Below are positions 34,794 to 43,338 of a stretch of DNA of 56,439 bases, one piece after another. The DNA comes from RGIG2206 sp045579085 (GTDB lineage: Bacteria > Bacillota > Clostridia > Oscillospirales > Acutalibacteraceae), in contig JAZNLO010000016.1 of assembly GCA_045579085.1 (NCBI GenBank), positions 1 through 56,439 of the forward strand, written 5' to 3'. The notes beneath the pieces were generated by a model, which was not told the origin of the DNA, made no database searches, and saw only the letters and a list, made by a program, of their open reading frames with translations. Each line of letters begins with the position of its first letter. Positions within the stretch are counted from its first letter, which is position 1. Position numbers and translations under genes: made by a program.

Positions 34794-35720
34794 TTATAAT
34801 TCAGCGTTATTAATATACTCTTCGGCGAAATGGACAGCGACAGCACCGTCTGCAACAGCGGTCACAACCTGTCGTAGCGCCTTTGTGCGAACATCGCCAA
34901 CGGCATAAACACCGTCAACGTTGGTCTTGGTAGATTCACCAGCCACAACGTAACCGTTTGCATCAAGCGCAACCTCATTCTTTAAAAATTCGGTTGCAGG
35001 CTTTCTGCCGATGCTGACAAAGACACCATCACAAGCCAACTCAGTCACATCACCTGAATTTAGGTCTTTGATTTTCACGGATTTTAGCCTGTCATCCTTA
35101 ATGAACTCAGATACAACGCTGTTCCATAATATTTCGACGTTTTTAGAATTTAGTAGATTCTCCTGATAAATTCTCGTTGCCCTTAACTTATCCCTACGAT
35201 GAATCAAGAACACCTTTTTAGCCAATCTTGATAAATAAAGAGCATCAGAAACTGCAGAATTACCTCCGCCAACAACCACAACAGTTTTATCCTTATAAAA
35301 CCTACCATCACAATGAGCGCAATAGTGCACCCCTCTTCCAATCAGCTCAGACTCGTTATTAAGCCCAAGTTCTCTTGGATTAGCGCCTAAAGCAATAACC
35401 ACAGTTTTGCCGAAATAAACTCCGCTTGTTGTTTCGATTTTCTTGACCTTATCAGAAAAATCTACACTTACAACTTCTGCATACTCTGTTTTTGCGCCAA
35501 AACGCTCTGCGCCCTGTTGCATCTTCATACCGAGCGTAAAACCGTCTATTCCCTCTTCAAATCCGGGATAATTATCAATATCTCCGGTAAGTATCATTTG
35601 ACCGCCTGGAGACATTTTTTCAAGCACCACAACGTCAAAACCAGCACGTGCGGCATACAAAGCAGCAGTATAACCCGCAGGACCGCCGCCAAGCACAATC
35701 ATATCATAAATCATATTCAT
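34794..35720 (-). CDS. trxB: Thioredoxin-disulfide reductase
   Basis: TrxB passes electrons from NADPH through FAD to thioredoxin. The product shows the FAD motif MIVLGGGPAGYTAALYAARA, the redox pair in YCAHCDGRFY (CxxC), the NADPH motif VVVVGGGNSAVSDALYLSRL and the C-terminal VDGVYAVGDVRTKALRQVVT. Length, about 308 residues, is normal. I chose ATG 35720; ATG 35714 is possible, and the longer reading from 35744 overlaps trxA. It is directly downstream of trxA, its substrate. Confidence 0.97.
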   Translation of the reverse strand: MNMIYDMIVLGGGPAGYTAALYAARAGFDVVVLEKMSPGGQMILTGDIDNYPGFEEGIDGFTLGMKMQQGAERFGAKTEYAEVVSVDFSDKVKKIETTSGVYFGKTVVIALGANPRELGLNNESELIGRGVHYCAHCDGRFYKDKTVVVVGGGNSAVSDALYLSRLAKKVFLIHRRDKLRATRIYQENLLNSKNVEILWNSVVSEFIKDDRLKSVKIKDLNSGDVTELACDGVFVSIGRKPATEFLKNEVALDANGYVVAGESTKTNVDGVYAVGDVRTKALRQVVTAVADGAVAVHFAEEYINNAEL

Positions 35721-35733
35721 CTTTAACTCACAA

Positions 35734-36042
35734 CTATGCCCCAAGCATATCCAATATCTGAGCCTTAGACCTCACGCCAATCGATTGATTTGCGATTTTG
35801 CCATCCTTTAACACAACCAAAGTGGGAATACTTGAAACCGAAAATACAGATGCAAGCTCAGGCTCCTCATCAACGTTAACCTTGCAGACTGTGTATTGCG
35901 GACACTCTTTTGCAATCTCGTCAACGACTGGAGAAAGAATGCGACAAGGGCCGCACCAATCAGCAAAAAAGTCAATGAGTACAGGCTTATCGCTGTTTTT
36001 TATCTGCTCAAAATTCTCTTTGTTCACGCTAATAACTGCCAT
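35734..36042 (-). CDS. trxA: Thioredoxin
   Basis: Thioredoxin is the general cytoplasmic disulfide reductant. The roughly 102-residue product has the active site FFADWCGPCRILSP, the cis-proline loop SSIPTLVVLKDGK and an ending ILDMLGA. Length is normal. ATG 36042 has GGGAG 11 bases upstream; a GTG at 36051 would be only two bases from that site. It is followed after 13 bases by trxB, so substrate and reductase are co-expressed. Confidence 0.97.
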   Translation of the reverse strand: MAVISVNKENFEQIKNSDKPVLIDFFADWCGPCRILSPVVDEIAKECPQYTVCKVNVDEEPELASVFSVSSIPTLVVLKDGKIANQSIGVRSKAQILDMLGA

Positions 36043-36115
36043 AACTTTCACTTCTCCCTTTTAATTTTACTTATTGTTCCCTATATTATTCTTTTTAAGC
36101 AAATGCTAACTCATA

Positions 36116-37390
36116 CTATATTCCATAAGCAATCCACAAATAGATATATGCAGGAATAATAGCTGCCAATGTAAACGGTATGCCGATTTTAAAGAAATCC
36201 GAATTCTTTACAACGTAACCCTCTTTGCGCAAAATACCTATTCCCGTGATGTTTGCAGATGCACCGATTGGAGTGCAGTTACCGCCAAGCGTTGCGCCGG
36301 ATAACAAGCCGAAATACAGCACTGTTGGGTCAATATTCAAGGTTGCGGCAAGGCCGGCAATAACAGGAATCATTGTTGCAACGTAAGGAATGTTATCTAT
36401 AAACGCCGAAATCAAAACCGATGCCCAAACAATAACAGTGTACAGGAAGAAAACGTTGCCACCGCCTGCCTTTGCAAGAAGGTTTGCAGCAGCATCAATA
36501 ACTCCCTGTTCTGCAATACCGCCAATCATCAGGAATAAGCCAAGCAAAAGTCCAATAGTTTCAAAATCAATCTCTTTCAGCGGTGAAATAATTGCAGACA
36601 TTGTTTTCTTCTTAATAAAGTTATAAATAAGTCCGATTACAAGCACTCCACAGCATATAAGCCCGTTAGTGACGTCGGGCTTGTTTGGAATAAACGAAGC
36701 GCCAATCAAAAGCAAAATCGTACCGCCAAGCAGCACAGTCGGCACGTAATCCGTAACCTTTGTGAGCTCGTTAGACTTTGGAATCGGCGCCTTTTCTTTG
36801 CGGAATAAAAACGCCAAAATCAACGCAGAAAGAACCGCTCCAAGCTCAACAGCAAAGAATATACCCGGTCTACCCTTGTACCAGAAAAAGTCCATAAAAC
36901 TCATATCCAGTGCAGAGCCAAGCATAATCGCAGTGGTGTCTCCAACCAAAGTTGCCGCACCCTGTAGATTGGATGAAACAGCAATGCCTATAATAAACGG
37001 AACAGGATTAGTATTGAGCTTTTTGCAGATTTCAAGCGCAACAGGAGCAACCATAAGTACAGTTGCAACGTTATCTACAAATGCCGAAATTATACCCGCA
37101 AACAACGCCATCGCAACCGCTGCCCACATAACGTTGGGCACTCGTTGCATAATCAAATCCGCAAGCAATTCAGGCATTCTGCTTTCAATAAACAGAGCAA
37201 CAATACCCATCGTACCTGCAATCATAAGAATAACGTTAAAATCAATATTGCTGATAATGTTGCCAAGAGACAGCATTCCCGTAACAATAAAAATCAGCGC
37301 CGAGCCAAGTGCTATGTACGGCCTATATTTACTAAAAACAAGCATTAAAATGTATGTTGCCACGAATAATGATAATGCAGCAATAATCAT
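36116..37390 (-). CDS. ArsB/NhaD/SLC13-superfamily ion permease
   Basis: The 424-residue protein is almost entirely hydrophobic, with about ten to twelve membrane segments and two homologous halves. The half-repeat is clear: GIISAFVDNVATVLMVAPVA near 96-115 and VLISAFIDNIPYVATMIPVI near 325-345, each followed by a loop rich in Gly/Thr/Asn (VGDTTAIMLGSALD; LGGNCTPIGASANITGI). This is the ion-transporter superfamily pattern of ArsB, NhaD and SLC13 carriers. The substrate (arsenite, sodium/proton, dicarboxylate or sulfate) cannot be told from the sequence; no arsenic genes are nearby. It has its own promoter. Confidence 0.85.
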   Translation of the reverse strand: MIIAALSLFVATYILMLVFSKYRPYIALGSALIFIVTGMLSLGNIISNIDFNVILMIAGTMGIVALFIESRMPELLADLIMQRVPNVMWAAVAMALFAGIISAFVDNVATVLMVAPVALEICKKLNTNPVPFIIGIAVSSNLQGAATLVGDTTAIMLGSALDMSFMDFFWYKGRPGIFFAVELGAVLSALILAFLFRKEKAPIPKSNELTKVTDYVPTVLLGGTILLLIGASFIPNKPDVTNGLICCGVLVIGLIYNFIKKKTMSAIISPLKEIDFETIGLLLGLFLMIGGIAEQGVIDAAANLLAKAGGGNVFFLYTVIVWASVLISAFIDNIPYVATMIPVIAGLAATLNIDPTVLYFGLLSGATLGGNCTPIGASANITGIGILRKEGYVVKNSDFFKIGIPFTLAAIIPAYIYLWIAYGI

Positions 37391-37443
37391 TATGTATCCC
37401 CTCTTACTCTTTCAATAAATTGTCTGAGCTGATGTTAAAATTA

Positions 37444-37472
37444 TTATAACATATGGCTAATATTGATGCAAT
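37444..37472 (-). promoter_or_regulatory. Sigma-A promoter of the ion permease gene
   Basis: TTGCAT (37472-37467) and TATAAT (37449-37444) on the minus strand are 17 bases apart. Confidence 0.65.
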
Positions 37473-37519
37473 ATTATAATTTGACGAGCAATGAATGACG
37501 AATAGTGAATAATACAAAC

Positions 37520-37551
37520 AAAATCCCGCCCACTTGCGTGAACGGGATTTT
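37520..37551 (-). terminator. Terminator of tRNA-Leu with GNRA tetraloop
   Basis: On the minus strand AAAATCCCGTTCAC pairs with GTGGGCGGGATTTT (two G-U pairs) around the GNRA loop GCAA, followed by GTTTG. It begins directly at the CCA end of the tRNA. Confidence 0.85.
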
Positions 37552-37638
37552 TGGTGCTGGTGACCGGACTTGAACCGGTACGGTGTTGCCACCGAGGGAT
37601 TTTAAGTCCCTTGCGTCTGCCGATTTCGCCACACCAGC
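37552..37638 (-). tRNA. tRNA-Leu (anticodon UAA), CCA encoded
   Basis: The minus strand folds into a complete type II tRNA of 87 bases. The acceptor stem is GCTGGTG/CACCAGC with discriminator A and encoded CCA. The D arm carries AAATCGGCAGACGC. The anticodon stem-loop is AGGGA-CTTAAAA-TCCCT, giving anticodon TAA, which reads Leu UUA/UUG. A long variable arm (CGGTGGCAACACCG) is as expected for tRNA-Leu. The T arm is CCGGTTCAAGTCCGG. It has its own promoter and terminator. Confidence 0.97.
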
Positions 37639-37649
37639 GAACAAATGAT

Positions 37650-37679
37650 ATTATAATATCACTCATCTAATATTGTCAA
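37650..37679 (-). promoter_or_regulatory. Sigma-A promoter of tRNA-Leu
   Basis: TTGACA (37679-37674) and TATAAT (37655-37650) on the minus strand are 18 bases apart, placing transcription start a few bases before the mature 5' end. Confidence 0.85.
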
Positions 37680-37686
37680 GTTAAAA

Positions 37687-38703
37687 TTACAAAAGGTCCT
37701 GTATTGTTAAGAACTTGTAATCTCCGTTTTCCAGAATATCAAAATGTTGCATTGCAATACCAATACCGCGAGCAACGCTATACGGCGCATTTGCTGCAAC
37801 ACGAACATTGACTCCAAGAAAATCAGACAGTTTAAGCGCAAGCCCTCTGAGCGCACTCGTACCGCCTGTTAAATAAATACCGTCTTCCGATATATCGCCT
37901 ACCAACTCAGGCGGAGTATTGTTAACAACCGACTGGATTGCCGAGCATAAAGCATAAACAACGTCGCTAATCGCTTCGCATATTTCGTCAGACGTAATCT
38001 CAACCGTTGAGGGCAAGCCTGTTGACAGACTGATACCCTTTGCAACCATGGCAACGTCAATATCCTGCGGAATGGCAGTGCCAATAAGGTGTTTAATCTC
38101 AGTGGCGGTTGATTTACCTATTAAATGATTGTGTTCTCTTCTCATATACTTAATAATGGCATCATCGATATCGTCTCCGCCGATTTTGGTGGTCTCAGAG
38201 CGCGACATTCCGCCCATAGAAAGCACCGCCACGTCTGTAACCCCTGCGCCGATATCAACAAGAATTGAGCCGTGAGGCTTTTTAAAATCTATACCCATAC
38301 CGAGTGCAGACGCAACAGGAGATTCAATCGTGCACACGCTTCTTATGCCCGAATACTGTATAGCATCTATGACAGACCTGCGCTCAACAGTTGTTATATT
38401 ACTGGGAACAGCAACAACGGCACGGGGCTTAGTCAGCTTATTGCCAACCACCCTCGCAAGATAGTTATTTAACATATATTCAGCAACGTCATAATCAGCG
38501 ATGACGCCACGCTCAATCGGACATACCGCGTTGTAACGGTCAGTTGACCTGCCGACAGCGCGCTGAGCATATCTGCCGAATTTTACGGGCACTTCATCAT
38601 ATGTATCCATAAGCACAACAGAAGGCTCATTCAAAAGAATGAGCTTTCCGCTGACTATTACAGTTTTTGATGTTCCTAAATCTATACCAATATCAGAAAA
38701 CAT
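37687..38703 (-). CDS. mreB: MreB/Mbl-family actin-like cell shape protein
   Basis: MreB-like proteins form membrane-bound filaments that direct side-wall peptidoglycan synthesis. The 338-residue protein has the actin ATPase motifs: phosphate-1 FSDIGIDLGTSKTVIVSGK at the start, the connect-1 region ending IESPVASALGMGIDF, phosphate-2 ILVDIGAGVTDVAVLSMGGM near 150, and the adenosine motif IYLTGGTSALRGLALKLSDF near 284. It stands alone, without mreC/mreD, so it may be the Mbl/MreBH type paralogue. The first residue M-F and hydrophobic start could contact the membrane. It has a perfect promoter of its own. Confidence 0.92.
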   Translation of the reverse strand: MFSDIGIDLGTSKTVIVSGKLILLNEPSVVLMDTYDEVPVKFGRYAQRAVGRSTDRYNAVCPIERGVIADYDVAEYMLNNYLARVVGNKLTKPRAVVAVPSNITTVERRSVIDAIQYSGIRSVCTIESPVASALGMGIDFKKPHGSILVDIGAGVTDVAVLSMGGMSRSETTKIGGDDIDDAIIKYMRREHNHLIGKSTATEIKHLIGTAIPQDIDVAMVAKGISLSTGLPSTVEITSDEICEAISDVVYALCSAIQSVVNNTPPELVGDISEDGIYLTGGTSALRGLALKLSDFLGVNVRVAANAPYSVARGIGIAMQHFDILENGDYKFLTIQDLL

Positions 38704-38733
38704 ATATCAACATTCCTTTATCTTTCTATGCTG

Positions 38734-38762
38734 ATTATATAACAAATGCCGTTTAGTGTCAA
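38734..38762 (-). promoter_or_regulatory. Perfect sigma-A promoter of mreB
   Basis: TTGACA (38762-38757) and TATAAT (38739-38734) on the minus strand are exactly 17 bases apart, a full consensus match. Confidence 0.92.
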
Positions 38763-38778
38763 ACACTATTAAGCGACT

Positions 38779-39435
38779 CTATTTCACCTGACAAAACGCA
38801 TAGCAAACCACGCTCTTTGCGCCGGCGTCAAGCAGCGTTTTGGCGCATTCAATCATAGTAGAGCCAGTAGTGCTTACATCGTCTATAAGCAGGATGGTTT
38901 TGCCTGCTACGTTGCGCTTTACAGCAAAATTGCCAACTAAGTTTTGCTTTCTCATTGAGCCTGACATAACATGCTGAGACTCGGTTTCATACATTTTTCT
39001 AAGCAAATCGGAGCATTTAACTCCAATTCTTTTTGCAACCCTCTCAGCAATATACTGAGTTTGATTATATTCCCTCTCCAACATTTTTGCAAAAGTCATC
39101 GGCACAAACGTGACCGCATCAAACTCAAAATTTCTCATTCGTGACACTTTTTCGGCAATTACGTCGCCCATAAACTTAGATATCCTCGTGGACTTTGTAA
39201 ACTTAAGCTTCTTAACAGCATCTGCGGCAGGTCCGTCGTAATAATAAACGCTTCTTATGCAATATCTTATCGAGTTACGGCTAACGTATTTAGCTTTCTT
39301 TACCCTGAACTCGTCCAGCCTTTTCAAACAATCTGCACAGAAATACTGCCCTGCATCAATAGGCTTTTTGCAACTGCAACACTCGGGAGGAAACATAAAT
39401 GCTAAAATATTATCTTTGACTTTACTAAGATTCAT
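38779..39435 (-). CDS. comF: ComF-family phosphoribosyltransferase-like protein
   Basis: ComF proteins help single-stranded DNA handling during transformation. The 218-residue protein has an N-terminal zinc-type cluster (CCSCKKPIDAGQYFCADC near 19-36) and a C-terminal phosphoribosyltransferase fold with the PRPP loop TILLIDDVSTTGSTMIECAK near 180-199. REYNQTQYIAERVAKRIG is another family block. Its ATG overlaps the recD2 stop by four bases. With dprA at 13467-14717 it suggests that competence functions are at least partly present. Confidence 0.93.
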   Translation of the reverse strand: MNLSKVKDNILAFMFPPECCSCKKPIDAGQYFCADCLKRLDEFRVKKAKYVSRNSIRYCIRSVYYYDGPAADAVKKLKFTKSTRISKFMGDVIAEKVSRMRNFEFDAVTFVPMTFAKMLEREYNQTQYIAERVAKRIGVKCSDLLRKMYETESQHVMSGSMRKQNLVGNFAVKRNVAGKTILLIDDVSTTGSTMIECAKTLLDAGAKSVVCYAFCQVK

Positions 39436-41633
39436 TTGCTTAACTCCCTCAGCATAAACTCAAGCGCTGTGTAACGTTTTACCCTTTTATCGTTGTCAAC
39501 CATTTCATACACCCTGTTCTTCGAGCCAACTATAACCAGCAAATTTTTTGCTCTTGTAACAGCCGTATACAGCAAGTTGCGATATTTAAGCTGCATCGGC
39601 ATATCCGATAACGGCATTACAACACAGTTATACTCGCTGCCCTGACTCTTATGCACAGTGATTGCATATGCAAGCTCAAGCTGGTCTGCATTCTCCATTG
39701 GATATACAGCTAACCTATCATCGAATCTAACAGTAAATATACCCAGCGAAAAATCAATCTTTTCTAAAATACCGATATCTCCGTTAAACACGCCCTTACC
39801 GCTTGTTTCGTCGTCCCTGTCCCACTCAATATCATAGTTATTTCGTATCTGCATAACCTTGTCATTCTCTCTTAAAACAAACGACGGGAACACGATTTCC
39901 TTTTTACTCTCTTCTTTAGGGTTTATTAACTGCTGCATAGTGTTATTAAGATTCAATGTGCCTGCTGTTTGTTTTCTTGACGGACATAAAATCTGGATAT
40001 CATTCAGCGTTGAATATCCGTAAGCCTTTGGCAAGCGATTAAGCGCAACGTCAGCGATAGTGTCAACAGTTTTATGTGGATTTTCATTGCTTATAAAGAA
40101 AAAGTCGGAATCAATTAGTGATAAATCAGGCTTCTCGCCTTTATTGATTTTATGAGCATTTGTAACAATAGCGCTCTCCAACGCTTGCCTGAATATTGTT
40201 TTGAGTTCAACAGTTGGCACAACTTGCGACGAAACAATATCTCTCAGAACGTTTCCTGCCCCAACAGATGGCAACTGGTCTGCATCACCGACTAAAACAA
40301 GTCTACAGCCAAGCGGCAACGCTGCAAGCAAGCATTCAAATAAGTATGAATCTATCATTGAAGCTTCATCTACTATCAACAAGTCACACTCAAGCGGATT
40401 GCCCTGATTCTTACAGAAAACCGACCTTCCACTACCGTCAAACTCAGCCTCCAACAGCCTATGCACAGTTTTAGCCTCGCAGCCTGTTACCTCTGTCATT
40501 CTTTTTGCCGCACGGCCGGTGGGTGCGGTTAACATAATATCGAGTCCTATATCCTCAAACACGCTTATAATCGCATTCAACGTTGTAGTCTTACCTGTTC
40601 CGGGTCCGCCTGTGAGCACCAAAAATCCGCTTTCCAAAATAGACCTGATAGCATCGGTTTGACGCGCATCAAACTCAATCCCGATTCGCTTTTGTACCTT
40701 TTCAATCCTTGATTCAATATCGCGCACAACGAGCGCTTTGTTGCTAAGCAGCATTTTGATTCGCTCAGCCGCAAATCTTTCAGCCTTATACATATGCGGT
40801 AAGAACAGATAGTCTGTTCCGTTATGCTGATACGAGCACAATCTGCCTGACGAGAGCATACTCAAAACTGCAGCACTCGCAGATTCAAGCTCGATGCTCA
40901 ATAGCTGTGCAGAAACGTCAACCAGCTTGTCCATCGGTATACAGGTGTGTCCGTTTGAGAGATTGTGTCTTAAAACATACTCTACACCCGCATAAATTCT
41001 AAAGCTAAAGTCATACGTAAAGCCCATCTCAAAGGCAATCTTGTCCACCCTCTCAAAGCTAAACGGCAGCTCATCTGCACATAAAAAGTACGGGTTTGCC
41101 TTAATCATTTCAACGCAGCCCAAACCAAGCTTCTTATACACCTTAAGCGCTTCGTCAGGTGATATATCATACCCAGCAAGAAAAAGCATAAGTTCCCTTA
41201 TGCCTATCTGCTTTATATATTCTTCTTTAAAAGATTCAGCCATTGAAGGTGATATGCCCTTGATTTTTGCGATTCTCTCAGGTGCAGTTTCAATAATATC
41301 AAGAGTCTGCGAGCCGAAATTATCAACAAGCTTTTTTGCAATAGCAGGGCCAATGCCTTTAATCGCTCCCGACGACAGATATCTTAATATTGCCGCAGAC
41401 GTTGTGGGCACGTTTTTTTCGTAACTTTTAAATTTAAACTGCGTGCCAAACGTTGTATGTATCTCATATTTACCAAGCAAACTCAGAGCCTCGCCCACGT
41501 TTATATCGTGAATAATTCCAACACAGGTGAGCAATTCTGAGCCCGTATTTAACTCAAAAACACTGAATCCGTTTGCAGAATTTACAAAGGTTACCTTTTC
41601 AACAATTCCGCTTACATTACTCTCCCTGTTCAG
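39432..41633 (-). CDS. recD2: RecD2-type ATP-dependent DNA helicase (probable CTG start)
   Basis: RecD2 is an SF1B 5'-3' helicase found in bacteria without RecBCD. The protein of about 733 residues has N-terminal domains with HhH-like repeats (IKGIGPAIAKKLVDNFG, then ERIAKIKGIS), Walker A VLTGGPGTGKTTTLNAII near 350, Walker B LLIVDEASMIDSYL, LVGDADQLPSVGAGNVLRDI and the C-terminal SH3/UvrD-like AITVHKSQGSEYN. No ATG lies near the N terminus. GGAGG at 41646-41642 is eight bases before CTG 41633; TTG 41648 and GTG 41642 lie on the Shine-Dalgarno itself. Hence CTG is proposed. Confidence 0.95.
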   Translation of the reverse strand: MNRESNVSGIVEKVTFVNSANGFSVFELNTGSELLTCVGIIHDINVGEALSLLGKYEIHTTFGTQFKFKSYEKNVPTTSAAILRYLSSGAIKGIGPAIAKKLVDNFGSQTLDIIETAPERIAKIKGISPSMAESFKEEYIKQIGIRELMLFLAGYDISPDEALKVYKKLGLGCVEMIKANPYFLCADELPFSFERVDKIAFEMGFTYDFSFRIYAGVEYVLRHNLSNGHTCIPMDKLVDVSAQLLSIELESASAAVLSMLSSGRLCSYQHNGTDYLFLPHMYKAERFAAERIKMLLSNKALVVRDIESRIEKVQKRIGIEFDARQTDAIRSILESGFLVLTGGPGTGKTTTLNAIISVFEDIGLDIMLTAPTGRAAKRMTEVTGCEAKTVHRLLEAEFDGSGRSVFCKNQGNPLECDLLIVDEASMIDSYLFECLLAALPLGCRLVLVGDADQLPSVGAGNVLRDIVSSQVVPTVELKTIFRQALESAIVTNAHKINKGEKPDLSLIDSDFFFISNENPHKTVDTIADVALNRLPKAYGYSTLNDIQILCPSRKQTAGTLNLNNTMQQLINPKEESKKEIVFPSFVLRENDKVMQIRNNYDIEWDRDDETSGKGVFNGDIGILEKIDFSLGIFTVRFDDRLAVYPMENADQLELAYAITVHKSQGSEYNCVVMPLSDMPMQLKYRNLLYTAVTRAKNLLVIVGSKNRVYEMVDNDKRVKRYTALEFMLRELSK

Positions 41634-41967
41634 AACACTCACCTCCAAAAAAATTTAAAAATCCTTTTTTACTGTAAAACTCAACCGCGTTTGACTCATC
41701 AGCTACTATTCTGCAAGCGGTTTTAAGCTCCTCACTGAGCCCATAATCAACTGCAATTATTCCCTCAAACGCATCTGCCTCATACAGCATAAAATATTCA
41801 ACGGCAGAACGCAGCTTGATATCTGCATCATCACCGTCCAGTATAACGAAAATGTATCTACCGCTGTTGCTTACAGAATTCAAATAGTAATGCACGCCCT
41901 TGATAAGTGATGCGATACCAAGCAACATAAAAAACACTGCAAAAATATGTATCAAAGTTATAACCAT
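41617..41967 (-). CDS. Small single-pass membrane protein of unknown function
   Basis: The 116-residue product starts VITLIHIFAVFFMLLGIASL, one membrane helix, and continues with a soluble part: FVILDGDDADIKLRSAVEYF, then EGIIAVDYGLSEELKTACRI. This pattern of a helix followed by a short alpha/beta domain with conserved DGxxxDxxLR and DxGLxxE looks like small clostridial proteins I recall, without known role. ATG 41967 follows GGGGTGAT; an earlier in-frame start at 41985 is possible. Its end overlaps the start region of recD2, so the two are probably coupled. Confidence 0.75.
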   Translation of the reverse strand: MVITLIHIFAVFFMLLGIASLIKGVHYYLNSVSNSGRYIFVILDGDDADIKLRSAVEYFMLYEADAFEGIIAVDYGLSEELKTACRIVADESNAVEFYSKKGFLNFFGGECSEQGE

Positions 41968-42023
41968 AATATCACCCCGTAACACATAATACGGGAGCAG
42001 TCTAATCTTTGTTACATAAATAA

Positions 42024-42055
42024 CTTAACCTTTTGCACAGCTGCAAAAGGTTAAG
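42024..42055 (-). terminator. Terminator or processing hairpin after cdaR
   Basis: A perfect 14-bp stem (CTTAACCTTTTGCA/TGCAAAAGGTTAAG) with a 4-base loop follows the cdaR stop. The tract after it on the minus strand, TTATTTATG, is moderately U-rich. Confidence 0.75.
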
Positions 42056-42069
42056 AATAGCATATTAAA

Positions 42070-43338
42070 TCAGCTTAATGTAACGGTTACTGTATACGTT
42101 TTATTCAAAGTAACAACCCAAACCGAAGTCAACCTGTCATTGATTTTGGGCGTAGCGTTAACAGAAACAGTACCGTCAGAGGCAGTCTTGCCACTCATAT
42201 CAACCACAAGAGTTATATCAGATGCTTTGATTGCACTTATATCCGACTTGCTGCCCATCACAGTAACAGACTGCGCGCTTTTCAGCTTAGTGTTAATACC
42301 GCTACCGAGACCGACATACTCAATCTTATTCACCTTAACTGTTGTGGTCTTAAATGACGAGGTGTTTACGCTAACCGTTATCTTGTTTTGAGATTCATCA
42401 TAAAGCCTTACTCCACCGGGCAACGAAGGTGCTAACTCAAACACATTATTATCGTCAGTAATCTCGCCACAGCTGATTGGCGCAAGCTCTACGCTCGAAA
42501 TAGAATCAACAACCTCAGGCTTGCCAATTATGGTAACGTTTTTTTCGCTTAGGGTATATTTAAAATCAAGACCGCTTGGAGCATTATTGAAAACAGGCTT
42601 TACCGGCACAGTTTTCATTTTTGAAATGTTAACTGTTATGTTGGCTGTTCTGAATCCAAGATTCATAAACCTTGAATCTATCTCCTTTCCAGCCTCATCA
42701 AGCAAGATTATATCTGCATCGAAGGAAGCAGTCTCGGTCAACTCCTTGTTAACCTCTCCCCTTGCAACTACTCTTGCAATTCGCTCAATGTCTGACTTAG
42801 CTCCCGAAACGTTTAAAGTTGTAGTGGCAGCCTCAGTCATAGCGGGCGTTTCAACAATCAAATCACCAGCTGCAGTGCAGCCGACCGCCTCAGCAGTAAC
42901 ATCAAATGTGTGGGTAATAATCTCATCAAATGTTACCGTAACCTTTTCGGGCGAAATAGAAACAACCTCATAACCCGAAAGCAAGCTCGATGACGTTGCA
43001 ACAAGCGGCACTTCATACGTGCCTGCTTCAGTAATTCCTGACAAAGATGGAGAAATGTTGATATCAGAGGCGTAAACAGACGAAATATCCACGCTCTTGC
43101 CTGAAATTACAACACTAACACTTTCCACATTACAATTCACTACGTCCATACCGAGCGACTCAACAGCTGTGCCTGAAGTATCAAAATTTATAGGCACATT
43201 TTTGAAGCTTCTGGTTTGAACAGGATTATAAAAAATAGTGAATATAAACCAAACAATAAATGCCGAGATTATTGAAACAACCATCAAAGCAAAATTGTTA
43301 TCAGCAATCTTAGAGGGTAATTTAGCCAACTTATTCAT
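42070..43338 (-). CDS. cdaR: YbbR-domain protein CdaR, regulator of CdaA
   Basis: CdaR binds the diadenylate cyclase CdaA through the membrane and modulates its activity. The 422-residue protein has an N-terminal membrane helix (ALMVVSIISAFIVWFIFTIF near 17-36) followed by an extracellular part made of YbbR repeats. Repeat marks are VESVSVVISGKSVDISSVYA, SDIERIARVVARGEV, PVKPVFNNAPSGLDFKY and VTVMGSKSDISAIKASDITL. Its start overlaps the cdaA stop by eight bases. The gene glmM, which usually follows cdaA-cdaR in Firmicutes, is not here; a hairpin ends the unit. Confidence 0.93.
   Translation of the reverse strand: MNKLAKLPSKIADNNFALMVVSIISAFIVWFIFTIFYNPVQTRSFKNVPINFDTSGTAVESLGMDVVNCNVESVSVVISGKSVDISSVYASDINISPSLSGITEAGTYEVPLVATSSSLLSGYEVVSISPEKVTVTFDEIITHTFDVTAEAVGCTAAGDLIVETPAMTEAATTTLNVSGAKSDIERIARVVARGEVNKELTETASFDADIILLDEAGKEIDSRFMNLGFRTANITVNISKMKTVPVKPVFNNAPSGLDFKYTLSEKNVTIIGKPEVVDSISSVELAPISCGEITDDNNVFELAPSLPGGVRLYDESQNKITVSVNTSSFKTTTVKVNKIEYVGLGSGINTKLKSAQSVTVMGSKSDISAIKASDITLVVDMSGKTASDGTVSVNATPKINDRLTSVWVVTLNKTYTVTVTLS

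Noticed and set aside
37457..37666. Open frame of 69 codons on the minus strand over the tRNA
   Set aside because: It reads through tRNA-Leu; the peptide WCGEIGRRKGLKIPRWQHRT is the well-known artefact of translating a tRNA-Leu gene.
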